Shown here: in pieces, positions 50,283-58,554 of the stretch | Numbering within the stretch: the first letter of the stretch is position 1 | Layout of the letters: every line of letters begins with the position of its first letter | Source of the DNA: an uncultured Prevotellaceae bacterium | GTDB lineage: Bacteria > Bacteroidota > Bacteroidia > Bacteroidales > Bacteroidaceae | Length of the DNA stretch: 64,000 bases | Direction of reading: 5' to 3' | Assembly: GCA_946185485.1 (NCBI GenBank) | Contig: CAMHJQ010000006.1 | Location: 62,001-126,000 of the forward strand | The notes under the pieces: generated by a model | What the model was told of the DNA's origin: nothing | Seen by the model: only the letters and a program-made list of their open reading frames with translations | Databases searched by the model: none | Translations under genes and position numbers: made by a program

Positions 50283-51917
50283 ATGAAAACGAAACTAAAA
50301 TCATTGCTACAGCAGTTATTGCAAAGCCCACGGCGCTTTCCTGTTGAGTTTGCCCTAGGAATAGTGTTCTTTGTCATAGCAGTGTGGGACAGTGAGTCAT
50401 CGGCATGGAATGAGACATCGGCACGGATGGAGAGCGCAGTCAACAGTGATATACTTTGGTTGTTCGTTCCGTTGATGGTACTGACGTTCTGGCTCCATCG
50501 TGTTAATCGCTGGGCTTACTTCGCCTCGTTCTTCCTCTTCCTGCCACTGATAGCAATTGATCTGAAACCGTTCCTATGGACATACGGCTTTGCGTTCACC
50601 TACGTTCTTGCGGGTATTCTGCTGGTAGTAGGTAACAGGAAGATGGAGAACCGCCCATTTGCAGCTCATGCCCTCCATGTTGTCACTCAGATGTTCTTCG
50701 GTCTGCTTATTACGGGTATCCTCAATATGGCAGTGATGGCCATTGTGGCCTCGTTCTTCTACATCTTCGGCATCGAGGAACCCAAACATCTCTATGAGCA
50801 TATTATCCAATTCATATGGTTTGTACTGGCTCCGCAGGTCTGCTGCACACTGATACGCCAGAACGAGGACGAGGTAGCCGAACCCTTCAAGGTGCTTAGA
50901 CTTATCCTCAACTTCATCCTCTCACCAGCCGTTATCATCTACAATGTTATCCTCTATACCTATTTTATAAAAATAGTCTTCGAGTGGGACTTGCCCAAGG
51001 GCGGTGTAGCATGGATGGTGACGGGATTCGTCACGGTAGCATTGATAGGACGTGTGGCACAGTCTATTCTCAGCCAGCGATACTATGATTGGTTCTACAA
51101 TCGCTTCACGCTGATAGCCATTCCTCCGCTTATCTTGTATTGGATAGGCTCCATTTATCGCATCCGTCTTTATAGCTTCACCGAGAGCCGTTTCTATTTG
51201 ATGGTGGCTGGTGTGCTGATGACGGTCTTCGTGCTGATGTTATGGAAGAAACGTACACGTAAGTACCAACTTATGGCACTCATTTTTGGCGCAGCCATCA
51301 TCCTCTTTACATACATCCCTGGCATTTCTGCCAAGAGCATCGGACTGAGTTGCCAGAAGCAGCGACTCACCCGACTCATCAGTGATCTGAAACTATCAGA
51401 TGCAAAAACTGGAAAGTTAAGCGATGATATTGACATAAGGCGCATCAAACAAGACAGTCTGTTGTGCGAACAGTACAAGGATTTCACAAGCGTAGTCAAC
51501 TATGTCCGCAAAGAAATCGGAAACGACGAGTTCAAGAAGCAATTTGGTGAATGGTCTCACCCTGAATATGGTTTCAATTACAACAAGACTAAGAACCTGT
51601 ATGATAATGGTAACTGGTATGAAAGACGGAAACCCGTTTATCTGGGTGAATACTGTATCATGCTTCCGGACAATCAGTATAGTTGTAATTTTGGAAATAA
51701 GAAAGTCATAGTCAAGAGCAATGACGTGGTGGTTCTTGTATACCCAATCAATTCCATCATCAGGCAGGACACCATGCTTCTGCATCATCCAGACCAGCTG
51801 CTCACCTATTGCAACGACTCACTGATGCTGGTACTACAGGACATTTGCATCGAAGACACCATTGTTACAGATGTCAGGTGCTACGATTTCCAGCTATTTA
51901 AGAAGCAGGTGAAATAA
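50283..51917 (+). CDS. DUF4153 multi-pass membrane protein
   Basis: A 544-residue inner-membrane protein with about ten helices up to residue 345 (for example LWLFVPLMVLTFWLHRV and YFASFFLFLPLIAIDL), then a soluble C-terminal region of about 200 residues (360-544). The membrane part matches DUF4153, an uncharacterised family. The extracytoplasmic or cytoplasmic tail has repeated Tyr/Asn segments and no motif I know. A small sigma-region-4-like protein follows after 23 nt and may be cotranscribed. Confidence 0.75.
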   Translation: MKTKLKSLLQQLLQSPRRFPVEFALGIVFFVIAVWDSESSAWNETSARMESAVNSDILWLFVPLMVLTFWLHRVNRWAYFASFFLFLPLIAIDLKPFLWTYGFAFTYVLAGILLVVGNRKMENRPFAAHALHVVTQMFFGLLITGILNMAVMAIVASFFYIFGIEEPKHLYEHIIQFIWFVLAPQVCCTLIRQNEDEVAEPFKVLRLILNFILSPAVIIYNVILYTYFIKIVFEWDLPKGGVAWMVTGFVTVALIGRVAQSILSQRYYDWFYNRFTLIAIPPLILYWIGSIYRIRLYSFTESRFYLMVAGVLMTVFVLMLWKKRTRKYQLMALIFGAAIILFTYIPGISAKSIGLSCQKQRLTRLISDLKLSDAKTGKLSDDIDIRRIKQDSLLCEQYKDFTSVVNYVRKEIGNDEFKKQFGEWSHPEYGFNYNKTKNLYDNGNWYERRKPVYLGEYCIMLPDNQYSCNFGNKKVIVKSNDVVVLVYPINSIIRQDTMLLHHPDQLLTYCNDSLMLVLQDICIEDTIVTDVRCYDFQLFKKQVK

Positions 51918-51940
51918 AGAATATCATAGATTAAAGATAA

Positions 51941-52300
51941 ATGGACGTAACCGAGTTGCACGACGAAGAGAATCTGCTGGTGCAGATGCAGGACAGATGG
52001 GAGAATTACGGCAGTCCTGATGGGATTGCCGATACTGACGACCCGTTTGACCTGGCAGGTGTGCCAAGGTTCGAGCTGTCTGAGAAGATTAACAGTCTGC
52101 TGAATCATGCGCTCACAGCCGATGAGAACTTGCTACTTCGTCAGACACTCGGCATGGGATGCAAGCAACGGTCTGTCAAGGAGCTTGCCCAACAAATGGA
52201 AACCACGCAGCAAGCTATTCAGAAGAAGTTGGTCACAATTGTCGAGAAACTGCGTCACCATGACGATTCCATTCAACTCTGGAAATATCTGAACCGATAA
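51941..52300 (+). CDS. Small protein with a sigma-70 region 4-like helix-turn-helix
   Basis: A 119-residue cytoplasmic protein. The C-terminal half (about 55-110: LTADENLLLRQTLGMGCKQ, then RSVKELAQQMETTQQAIQKK) has the pattern of sigma-70 region 4, an HTH that reads -33/-35 elements; the N-terminal half is acidic and unrecognised. There is no region 2, so it cannot be a full sigma factor. It may be a small DNA-binding regulator or anti-/co-sigma-like protein. It is in line with the DUF4153 gene, 23 nt upstream. Confidence 0.55.
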   Translation: MDVTELHDEENLLVQMQDRWENYGSPDGIADTDDPFDLAGVPRFELSEKINSLLNHALTADENLLLRQTLGMGCKQRSVKELAQQMETTQQAIQKKLVTIVEKLRHHDDSIQLWKYLNR

Positions 52301-52352
52301 GAGCAACACAATTAGAAACAGACATATTGAGTATTAACATAATAGGATTAAA

Positions 52353-52901
52353 ATGAAAAAGGTATTATTCACTTTTGCTGCTTTAATATCAATAACAGCA
52401 TTTGGTAACAAACAAGCAGCCGCTCCTGAAACAGAGAGTAGCGAGGTAACGAACGAAGTAGTAACTAACGACACAATCAGTCAAGAAATGAAAGAAGCAA
52501 ACATGCAAGAAGTACAGGCTTATTTGAAGGAGTGCGGAGCATTCTTCATTGCCACAGCCGACGGTGACCAGCCCCATGTGCGTGCCTTCGGCGTATCAGA
52601 GATTATTAATGGCCGTCTCTACATCATGACGGGCAAAGTGAAGGACGTTTACAAGCAGATGACTGCGAATGGCAAGTTCGAGATCTGTGCCTTGAAGAAA
52701 TCAGGCAGCGAATGGATGCGCCTGAGCGGAACACTGGTTAACGACGAGACACTGGCCGTCAAAGAGGAATTCCTGAACCGCAACGAGGGCTTGAAGTCGA
52801 TGTATAAGGCTGACGATGACAACATGGCCGTGCTCTACATCACCAATGCCACAGCCCGTTTCTGCTCGTTCTCAGCACCTGAGAGAAGGGTAGGTTTCTA
52901 A
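52353..52901 (+). CDS. Pyridoxamine 5'-phosphate oxidase-like FMN protein with an N-terminal signal
   Basis: A 182-residue protein. Residues 1-20 look like a signal peptide (KKVLFTFAALISITAFG) followed by an acidic linker. A PPOX/split-barrel flavin domain begins near residue 50 (EVQAYLKECGAFFIATADGD, PHVRAFG, LYIMTGKVKDVYKQM). Such domains bind FMN or related cofactors. Export is unusual for the family: either the first ATG is used and the protein is exported, or translation begins at Met46/Met51 (MKEANMQEVQ). The stop overlaps by 30 nt the end of a convergent truncated gene. Confidence 0.75.
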   Translation: MKKVLFTFAALISITAFGNKQAAAPETESSEVTNEVVTNDTISQEMKEANMQEVQAYLKECGAFFIATADGDQPHVRAFGVSEIINGRLYIMTGKVKDVYKQMTANGKFEICALKKSGSEWMRLSGTLVNDETLAVKEEFLNRNEGLKSMYKADDDNMAVLYITNATARFCSFSAPERRVGF

Positions 52902-53186
52902 AAAACCTTGAACGGGCAGTACACGCTCAGCTTCGGGATTCATCCAACCGAAACCACCTATCAATACCAAGGCAGCATAATCTGCAGGCATGGTTTCGAA
53001 CGAATAGTCGGGCAGGGTTCGCATACCGCCTATCGATTTTACAGGCTCCATCGTTGGGGCTACCATCTTGTTAATATACTTAGGCTCCTTGCGAAAGCCT
53101 GTGGCATCGGTGCTCACCGCACCTGGCATAAAACCTATCTCGTGCTCGGCATAATTATCCAGCAGTATGTACAATATTTCTTTCAT
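52872..53186 (-). pseudogene. DJ-1/PfpI family glutamine amidotransferase-like protein, 3'-truncated
   Basis: Starts at ATG 53186 (MKEILYILLDNYAEHEIGF) and is recognisable for about 90 residues (ADYAALVLIGGFGWMNPEAE). DJ-1/PfpI proteins are about 190 residues, with the catalytic Cys in the part missing here. The frame then ends in the antisense of the PPOX gene's last codons, so the 3' half has been lost and the junction lies near 52905. It is the last gene of a five-gene minus-strand operon, 14 nt after the GNAT gene. Confidence 0.7.
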
Positions 53187-53200
53187 CTTTATACTATGAT

Positions 53201-53680
53201 TTATATAACTAGTTCCATTTCTTTTCCAGTCCATTCTTCGCCATCTATCGCATAGGTGTCGGTACCAGTCACAACGAATCCTACCGACTCGTAACAATGA
53301 AGGGCCGACGGGTTATTGTCAAACACCCCAAGAGTGATTTTCTTGGCGCCAAACTCCTGTTGTGCCTTCTTAATGGCCAATTGCAACATCTGTTTGCCAT
53401 AGCCTTTACCTCGTTTCGAATCGTCCACGATGACAAAGCCAAAACGAATAACGCTTTTATCCTCTGAGGGAAATCTCAATAGGATATGCCCAATGATCTC
53501 CTCTTCCACAACCGCTGTGAGCGGATACATATTTTCTCCCTTGTACTGCTCCATCATCTCATCAGGCTGAGCAGGGAATTCTTTATACCTGTCTGCACTC
53601 CAAAGCCGGAAGGCATGCTTATCCTTACACCAACTCAGGATTGTCGGAGCATCGTTGATATTGAATGGTCGAAGTGTCAT
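53201..53680 (-). CDS. GNAT family N-acetyltransferase
   Basis: A 159-residue acetyltransferase. It starts at ATG 53680 (MTLRPFNINDAPTILSWC); the longer open frame overlaps the upstream gene and is rejected. The acetyl-CoA loop is intact (SKRGKGYGKQMLQLA), and the terminal NNPSALHCYESVGF motif is typical of RimI-like GNATs. The substrate is unknown. It lies 14 nt after the chloramphenicol acetyltransferase-like gene in the same operon. Confidence 0.88.
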   Translation of the reverse strand: MTLRPFNINDAPTILSWCKDKHAFRLWSADRYKEFPAQPDEMMEQYKGENMYPLTAVVEEEIIGHILLRFPSEDKSVIRFGFVIVDDSKRGKGYGKQMLQLAIKKAQQEFGAKKITLGVFDNNPSALHCYESVGFVVTGTDTYAIDGEEWTGKEMELVI

Positions 53681-53694
53681 GAAATCTTGTATAT

Positions 53695-54312
53695 TTATAT
53701 CGTGTTGATTGTCTTTTGCAGTTCTTCTAAGAATCGGGCGGCGTGTCCGCCATCCATCTGCACGTGGTGGAACTGGAAGGAGATGGGCAAGGTTGTCCTC
53801 AGCCAACCTTTGCGGTAGCGGCCCCACATCACCATCGGATTGCTGAATTTGTCTGTGTATTGATTTATGATGCAGTCAAGTTCGGTGGCTATCATGGCTG
53901 ATGTACCGATAATCATGTAATCTTCGAGAAAACTGCTTTGGCAATTCTTTGCTGAGTTACTAGTCAAACGCTGATAATCTGCTTGAAACTGGCACAAGTC
54001 TTTAGAGAAGGGTATATCGCATGAGTTAATTCCTCCTTTTGTATTTGACACTATCACGTTGATGGCAAGCCGATCATATCGATATAGTTTCCCTTGCTCT
54101 GGAATCGTAAAGAACTCCTCAATTTGGTTGGCTACCTTGCCGATGCACCAGCAAAGCGCCATATTGAACGGCATCGAATGACGTTTTGCATACTTCCTCA
54201 ATCGAGTCACATCAAGCATCTTGACTAGAGTTACCATAGGCATGGGCGATGACATCCACAGTTCAAAAGCCTGAGCCCGACTTGTTTCTTTTGGGGAGAT
54301 TTCCTGTTTCAT
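53695..54312 (-). CDS. Chloramphenicol acetyltransferase-like (CatA family) protein
   Basis: A 205-residue trimeric acetyltransferase-type protein. The HHxxxDG active-site motif is at 182-188 (FHHVQMDGGHAARFL), and the N-terminal half has the family pattern (SSPMPMVTLVKMLDVTRL, FNMALCWCIGKVANQI). True CATs acetylate chloramphenicol, but chromosomal homologues in Bacteroidota are often of unknown substrate, so resistance should not be assumed. It sits in a small-molecule-modification operon: DUF3795, isochorismatase-like, this gene, GNAT, DJ-1 remnant. Confidence 0.85.
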   Translation of the reverse strand: MKQEISPKETSRAQAFELWMSSPMPMVTLVKMLDVTRLRKYAKRHSMPFNMALCWCIGKVANQIEEFFTIPEQGKLYRYDRLAINVIVSNTKGGINSCDIPFSKDLCQFQADYQRLTSNSAKNCQSSFLEDYMIIGTSAMIATELDCIINQYTDKFSNPMVMWGRYRKGWLRTTLPISFQFHHVQMDGGHAARFLEELQKTINTI

Positions 54313-54324
54313 AATGTTCTTTCA

Positions 54325-54813
54325 TTATTTATAATCGGCAAGCGTTTTCACCTCACAGCCTTTACTTTCGTAATATGCGAACATTTCTGGCAACTTCTTC
54401 AGGTCATAGCTGGTGATACAGTCGGAGAGGGTATGCACCGTGAAGCCAACCTTGGCCATGTTGAAACACGTCGATTTCACGCAGCCTGTAGCATCCGCGC
54501 CAGCTACGTAGAACTCATTGATGCCGTTCGCAGCGATGAAAGCAGAAAACGCCTCGCTTGTAAGGGCGTTGCTTTTCGTCTTCACGAAGATATTGTCTGA
54601 CACGACCTTCATCTCAGGAACCAGTTCTTCGCCCTTGCTACCTGGCTTGAACGTTCTCGTAGCAGCGGTGATGTTGTTGTGCTTAATATACACAACCTGC
54701 ATACCCTCTTCCATAGCCCATTCGATGGCGGCATTGATGTTGCCGATGATGTCCCTATAGTGTTTGGTGATGTCGTTCTGAATGTCGATAACGACAAGTG
54801 CTTTGTTGTTCAT
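54325..54813 (-). CDS. Isochorismatase-like cysteine hydrolase
   Basis: A 162-residue cytoplasmic hydrolase. The catalytic triad is visible as Asp10 (VVIDIQND), Lys78 (FVKTKSN) and Cys111 (GADATGCVKSTC). Members hydrolyse nicotinamide, isochorismate or N-carbamoyl compounds; the substrate is not determined here. The ATG at 54813 overlaps the TAA of the upstream DUF3795 gene by one base (TAATG), so the two are translationally coupled; a longer frame upstream overlaps DUF3795 and is rejected. The CAT-like gene follows after 12 nt. Confidence 0.9.
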   Translation of the reverse strand: MNNKALVVIDIQNDITKHYRDIIGNINAAIEWAMEEGMQVVYIKHNNITAATRTFKPGSKGEELVPEMKVVSDNIFVKTKSNALTSEAFSAFIAANGINEFYVAGADATGCVKSTCFNMAKVGFTVHTLSDCITSYDLKKLPEMFAYYESKGCEVKTLADYK

Positions 54814-55151
54814 TACTTCCCGCACAAATTCTCCTTTGCCTCGGCACTGTTCTCCCAGATGGCACCAACCTTTTTGCACGAGTTCTTGTCAGGACAGTCG
54901 CCACAGGTTTCGTAACCCTTGGTGGCTACACATTTTTTCACCTCGCACATGTGGCTACAGAAGTAGAACATCGGGCCTTCCACGCGACATCCTACACAAT
55001 TAATACTCTCAGGTGTGATCTGATCCGTATGATTCATCTCGCACCACTTCTTTGCTACCTCAACGCGCATTTTGTCGTCGTTCTTAATAGTAGCAAGGCG
55101 AGCCTCACAGGTCTCACAGTTAATGCCACAACATGCTATCAATTTATTCAT
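54813..55151 (-). CDS. DUF3795 family cysteine-rich protein
   Basis: A 112-residue protein with 14 cysteines (CCGINCETCEARL, INCVGCRVEG, FCSHMCEVKKC, CGDCPDKNSCKK), matching DUF3795, a family of anaerobes presumed to bind a metal or Fe-S cluster. The function is unknown. It is the first gene of the minus-strand operon, and its stop overlaps the ATG of the isochorismatase-like gene. Confidence 0.85.
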   Translation of the reverse strand: MNKLIACCGINCETCEARLATIKNDDKMRVEVAKKWCEMNHTDQITPESINCVGCRVEGPMFYFCSHMCEVKKCVATKGYETCGDCPDKNSCKKVGAIWENSAEAKENLCGK

Positions 55152-55238
55152 ATCTCATTATTCTTTTTTGTTTTCAATTATAAAAATACGATTACTCAAT
55201 GACGAAACTTCTTGATTTGACGTATTAAGTTTGACGCT

Positions 55239-55247
55239 GCAAAAGTA
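55239..55247 (-). promoter_or_regulatory. -7 promoter box of the DUF3795 operon
   Basis: TACTTTTGC on the minus strand, about 88 nt before the ATG at 55151. Confidence 0.5.
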
Positions 55248-55335
55248 CACATTGTTGCAGATAGCAACATATTTATGGGATAAACAGCATCGATTTGTGA
55301 CGAATGGGGGTTAGCATAACCTAAGCCATAACTCA

Positions 55336-56217
55336 TCATTTTCTCCATCGTTTTAGCATCGGGAAGAAACCTTGCATCATCTGCTTATACTCTTCTTTGG
55401 TCATGGGCTTGGGCATGTTCTTGTTTACCTCATCAATAAACTGGGTGCAATGCTCAATCATCTCGTCCATGTTGCAGTCCTGCACAAACTTGCCATCCTT
55501 GTAGCAATACTGGCAATAATCAAAATTGGTACTGCCGTCTTCGTTTGTACCGCAATCCTCGATACGCGTCAATGGCATGCCGCAACTCTGGCAGAACTGT
55601 GGCAGTTGGCCCTCTTGGAATGCTTTCTCCTTCTGAGAGAAGCTGGCTTCGTAAGCCTCGAAAACCTCTGGGTTTTCATCGGCTACGAAATAGCCCTTGG
55701 GTGGACAATAAGTTCCCTCACGATGGCCCCAATAGCCGGGAATCAGCTCCTGGGCAAGGAAATAAGGTACTTCAGACTCTCTCGGCTCGGCATGATAGTG
55801 AATCTTAAGCTTGCTGGCGAGGTCGAAGCCTGCGTGACGGTAGAACTCGATATTTCCCTCCATCTGCAGAAGACCGATGCCCATCGTGCGAGCCTTCTCC
55901 AACGCATACAGCAATAACTTCAGACCATAGCCTTTGCGCTTGTAGTCGGGTAGGATGCTAATGGGACCGAATGTCCATGAAGGGAAGTTGGTTCCATCAT
56001 CAAGAATGATCTCAGCCTTCGAGAACATTACATGACCTATGATTTTATCATCCTCTATCATCACCAAGTCAAGCCCAGGGATGAAATCGGGATTAGTTCT
56101 ATATTGATTGAGCACGTAATGCTCTGTGCATCCTGGGCGATAAACATTCCAGAATGCCTCTCTCGTAAGGTTCTCTACCTCACGATAGTCTTTGGGTTGT
56201 TCTAAACGGATATTCAT
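55336..56217 (-). CDS. GNAT acetyltransferase fused to a zinc-ribbon domain
   Basis: A 293-residue protein. Residues 1-165 form a GNAT domain of the YhbS type (REAFWNVYRPGCTEHYVL, SILPDYKRKGYGLKLL). Residues 205-290 match a putative zinc-ribbon domain with four Cys pairs or singles (QFCQSCGMPL, DYCQYCYKDG). The GNAT part probably acetylates a small molecule, and the ribbon would bind Zn. Its ATG overlaps the TGA of the transglutaminase-like gene (ATGA), so the two are coupled. Confidence 0.85.
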   Translation of the reverse strand: MNIRLEQPKDYREVENLTREAFWNVYRPGCTEHYVLNQYRTNPDFIPGLDLVMIEDDKIIGHVMFSKAEIILDDGTNFPSWTFGPISILPDYKRKGYGLKLLLYALEKARTMGIGLLQMEGNIEFYRHAGFDLASKLKIHYHAEPRESEVPYFLAQELIPGYWGHREGTYCPPKGYFVADENPEVFEAYEASFSQKEKAFQEGQLPQFCQSCGMPLTRIEDCGTNEDGSTNFDYCQYCYKDGKFVQDCNMDEMIEHCTQFIDEVNKNMPKPMTKEEYKQMMQGFFPMLKRWRK

Positions 56218-57446
56218 TGTTCTTTCTTTGGTTTTGCCCAGAACACCTCTGGGTCGGTAGTGGTGTCACACTTCCAGTTGTTGTTGACGAAGCCAACGGG
56301 TATGAGCCGCACATCATCTGCAGGATCGTTGTTGCGATAGAGGCTCTCGGGATTAAAGCGGTTCAGCTTCTTGCAAACAAAGTAGTACAGGTTCTTTGCC
56401 ATGTAGGTCTCCAAGTAGTATTCCTTTGTCTGCTGCGACTCATGGTTCCAGTTAGCAGTCTCGCAGAGCACCAAGGGTTGGTCGTTGATGAGTCGCTCTC
56501 GCACCTCGGCGATGCTGAGCATCGTGCCGTTCTCGTCTGTCACCCAGGCATCCATCGTGGGGTCGATGTAAAGCCATTTCTGCAACTGCTCCGACCACAC
56601 GGTGTTAATCACATGGCACTCATAGTCGAGCGAATCGGCTGGCATGCAGGTCACATAGCGGGCCGGGATGCCCATCGACAGGTACATCTCGCAGAGCGAT
56701 ATGGCCAGCTGGCGACAGTTCACGCCCTTACCGGTAGTCTTGTAATAGTTATAAAGGTCGATGGCATCCAACTCTGCAAACGCCTGGTTACCTCCGTCGT
56801 GGCGGATGTTGTCGTGGGCAAAGTGCAGCAGATTGATAATCTTCGAGAGTTCGTCGCCCTGCCCGACTACGGAGTCAAGCTTGAAATAGTCGCGAACCAT
56901 GCGTAGGTTCTTCGATTCCTTAGGCTGATAGCGGAAATCTATCTTCGCATCGTCCTTAGCGTATGGGGCCGACTTTCTTAGCACACTTAGCGGCTGACGG
57001 TCTTTCACCTGAGCCAGCAGCGCCTGATATTTCTTATTCTTACGCAGCGAGATGAGGTCGTTGTCGTTCACCATATTATTATAATCCTTGTAGCCCAGCA
57101 GGACCGACTGCTCCAATGCCGCAAGCGCCTGTTTCTTTTGCCCCGTCAGCGCATAGCAGCACGCCTGGTCGTAGTACAGCAGTCCCTTCTGCTCCTTGAT
57201 GGCTGCCTCGGGGATGGGGGCCACCTTGAAAATCGTGGTGGTGTCGAGCAAAGCGATGCAACTCGTCAAAGGAGCCATTGCATCCTTATGCTTTCCATTG
57301 TGCATCAGGTCGCGATATTGATTCTGGTACTTGCCGAACTCATTCTGGAACTCACTCATTCGCTGACTCTGAGCCTTCAAGCTCATAACACTCATAAAAC
57401 CGATGGCCAATACAGCCCAAAATCTCACTTTTTTCATATCACTCAA
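56214..57446 (-). CDS. Exported transglutaminase-like protein
   Basis: A 410-residue protein with a signal peptide ending LKAQ (start at 57446 or Met4). The N-terminal part (about 30-155) has TPR-like helices. The C-terminal part (about 180-400) is a transglutaminase/cysteine-protease-like domain: Cys244 (GVNCRQLAISL), His (YECHVINTVW) and Asp (LYIDPTMDAW) in the right order. It may cross-link or hydrolyse peptides in the envelope. A promoter with a 20-nt spacer lies just upstream, and the GNAT/zinc-ribbon gene is coupled downstream. Confidence 0.85.
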   Translation of the reverse strand: MSDMKKVRFWAVLAIGFMSVMSLKAQSQRMSEFQNEFGKYQNQYRDLMHNGKHKDAMAPLTSCIALLDTTTIFKVAPIPEAAIKEQKGLLYYDQACCYALTGQKKQALAALEQSVLLGYKDYNNMVNDNDLISLRKNKKYQALLAQVKDRQPLSVLRKSAPYAKDDAKIDFRYQPKESKNLRMVRDYFKLDSVVGQGDELSKIINLLHFAHDNIRHDGGNQAFAELDAIDLYNYYKTTGKGVNCRQLAISLCEMYLSMGIPARYVTCMPADSLDYECHVINTVWSEQLQKWLYIDPTMDAWVTDENGTMLSIAEVRERLINDQPLVLCETANWNHESQQTKEYYLETYMAKNLYYFVCKKLNRFNPESLYRNNDPADDVRLIPVGFVNNNWKCDTTTDPEVFWAKPKKEQ

Positions 57447-57467
57447 AATTTATGTCTATTTGACGTT

Positions 57468-57500
57468 GTAAAGGTAAGAATAGTTGCGGAATGCACCAAA
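57468..57500 (-). promoter_or_regulatory. Promoter of the transglutaminase-like operon
   Basis: On the minus strand: TTTG (57500-57497), a 20-nt spacer, then TACCTTTAC (57476-57468), a near-consensus -7 box. Confidence 0.6.
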
Positions 57501-57522
57501 TATCTGGGATATTCTGCACGAA

Positions 57523-57558
57523 TTTGTGACGAATGTCATTTTTATTTCGTACTTTTGC
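57523..57558 (+). promoter_or_regulatory. Promoter of the LytTR gene (probably leaderless)
   Basis: TACTTTTGC at 57550-57558 is followed after 6 nt by ATG 57565. TTTG at 57523-57526 lies 23 nt upstream. It overlaps the divergent promoter of the transglutaminase-like gene. Confidence 0.6.
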
Positions 57559-57564
57559 CGCCGT

Positions 57565-58506
57565 ATGGACAAAAATTATAAGGAAACCATCAGCATCCGA
57601 TTCATCAGTACCGCTTTCATGATACTGGCGATAGCAATCTTCAAGCCCTTCGGACTCGAAGCTGGGCAATGGCAGACCTATCTGCATCTGCTGGGCCTTT
57701 TCGCGTTGGGCCTGTCCAGCTGTTTCATCACAGAGGTCATCCTGCGATACATCGTACACATGCCCCGCTCCTACGAACGTGGCATCAACTATATCATCAG
57801 CCGCAATCTGCGCTTCCAACTCATCAATACGCCTCTGGTCGCCCTGCTTATCTGTCTGTATCGCCACTTTGTGATGAGCAGTCTGGTGGAGAGTAACCGG
57901 CTGTCGCTGAGCAACTATCTGGAGACACTGGTCATCATTGCCTTCCTCTCCTTCGCCATCGGACTCTACTGGCGCTTCAAGTTCCGCAGCAGGTTTCTGG
58001 CGATGGAATTGGAAGAGACGAAACAGATGAACGAAGAGTTGAAGGAGATGCAGCTAAAAGTCTCCTCAAGCCCCTCCCGTGGAAGGAATGTCGAGATAAC
58101 CGATGTGATTCCTGATTCTTCTGGCAATCAAACATCCCCTTCCTTGGATGGGCTTGAGAAGGCTCTCACGCTCACTGGCACGACCAACGAATCGGTAACG
58201 CTCCAGACTGCTCACCTATTATATATAGAGGCAGTAGGTAATTATGTCAAAGTTTGTCATCTGCGCAACGGTGAAGTGCGTACCGACATGCTTCGCGCCA
58301 CGATGAAACAGATGGACGAAACGCTGCATGACTATCCGATGATTGTCCGTTGCCATCGCGCCTTTCTGGTCAACCTTGCCCAGGTAGAGCAGATTGTTTC
58401 ACATTCCGGCTCCACCCAGTTGATCATCAAGCACTGCCGCGAATCACTCCCCGTATCACGCAGTAACATGGCACAAGTCAAGGCTGCCATCTCTCATAAT
58501 ATGTAA
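57565..58506 (+). CDS. Membrane-bound LytTR DNA-binding regulator
   Basis: A 313-residue protein. About four membrane helices lie in residues 1-150 (FISTAFMILAIAIFKPFGL, LHLLGLFALGLSSCFITEV), then a coiled coil (about 150-180), and a C-terminal LytTR domain (about 215-313: LLYIEAVGNYVKVCHLRNG, VRCHRAFLVNLAQVEQI). There is no receiver domain, so it must sense through its membrane part. The start is ATG 57565; the longer frame crosses the promoter. A metal permease follows 48 nt downstream with its own promoter and may be a target. Confidence 0.88.
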   Translation: MDKNYKETISIRFISTAFMILAIAIFKPFGLEAGQWQTYLHLLGLFALGLSSCFITEVILRYIVHMPRSYERGINYIISRNLRFQLINTPLVALLICLYRHFVMSSLVESNRLSLSNYLETLVIIAFLSFAIGLYWRFKFRSRFLAMELEETKQMNEELKEMQLKVSSSPSRGRNVEITDVIPDSSGNQTSPSLDGLEKALTLTGTTNESVTLQTAHLLYIEAVGNYVKVCHLRNGEVRTDMLRATMKQMDETLHDYPMIVRCHRAFLVNLAQVEQIVSHSGSTQLIIKHCRESLPVSRSNMAQVKAAISHNM

Positions 58507-58540
58507 TCACAGTCATAAAAGAAATAATAATATTTTTTTG

Positions 58541-58549
58541 TACCTTTGC
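58541..58549 (+). promoter_or_regulatory. -7 promoter box of the permease gene (probably leaderless)
   Basis: TACCTTTGC is followed after 5 nt by ATG 58555. The -33 element is unclear. Confidence 0.6.
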
Positions 58550-58554
58550 ATCCG

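Noticed and set aside
53695..54312. Acquired chloramphenicol resistance gene
   Set aside because: The protein is CatA-like, but it lies in a resident-looking operon without mobile elements; chromosomal homologues often have other substrates.
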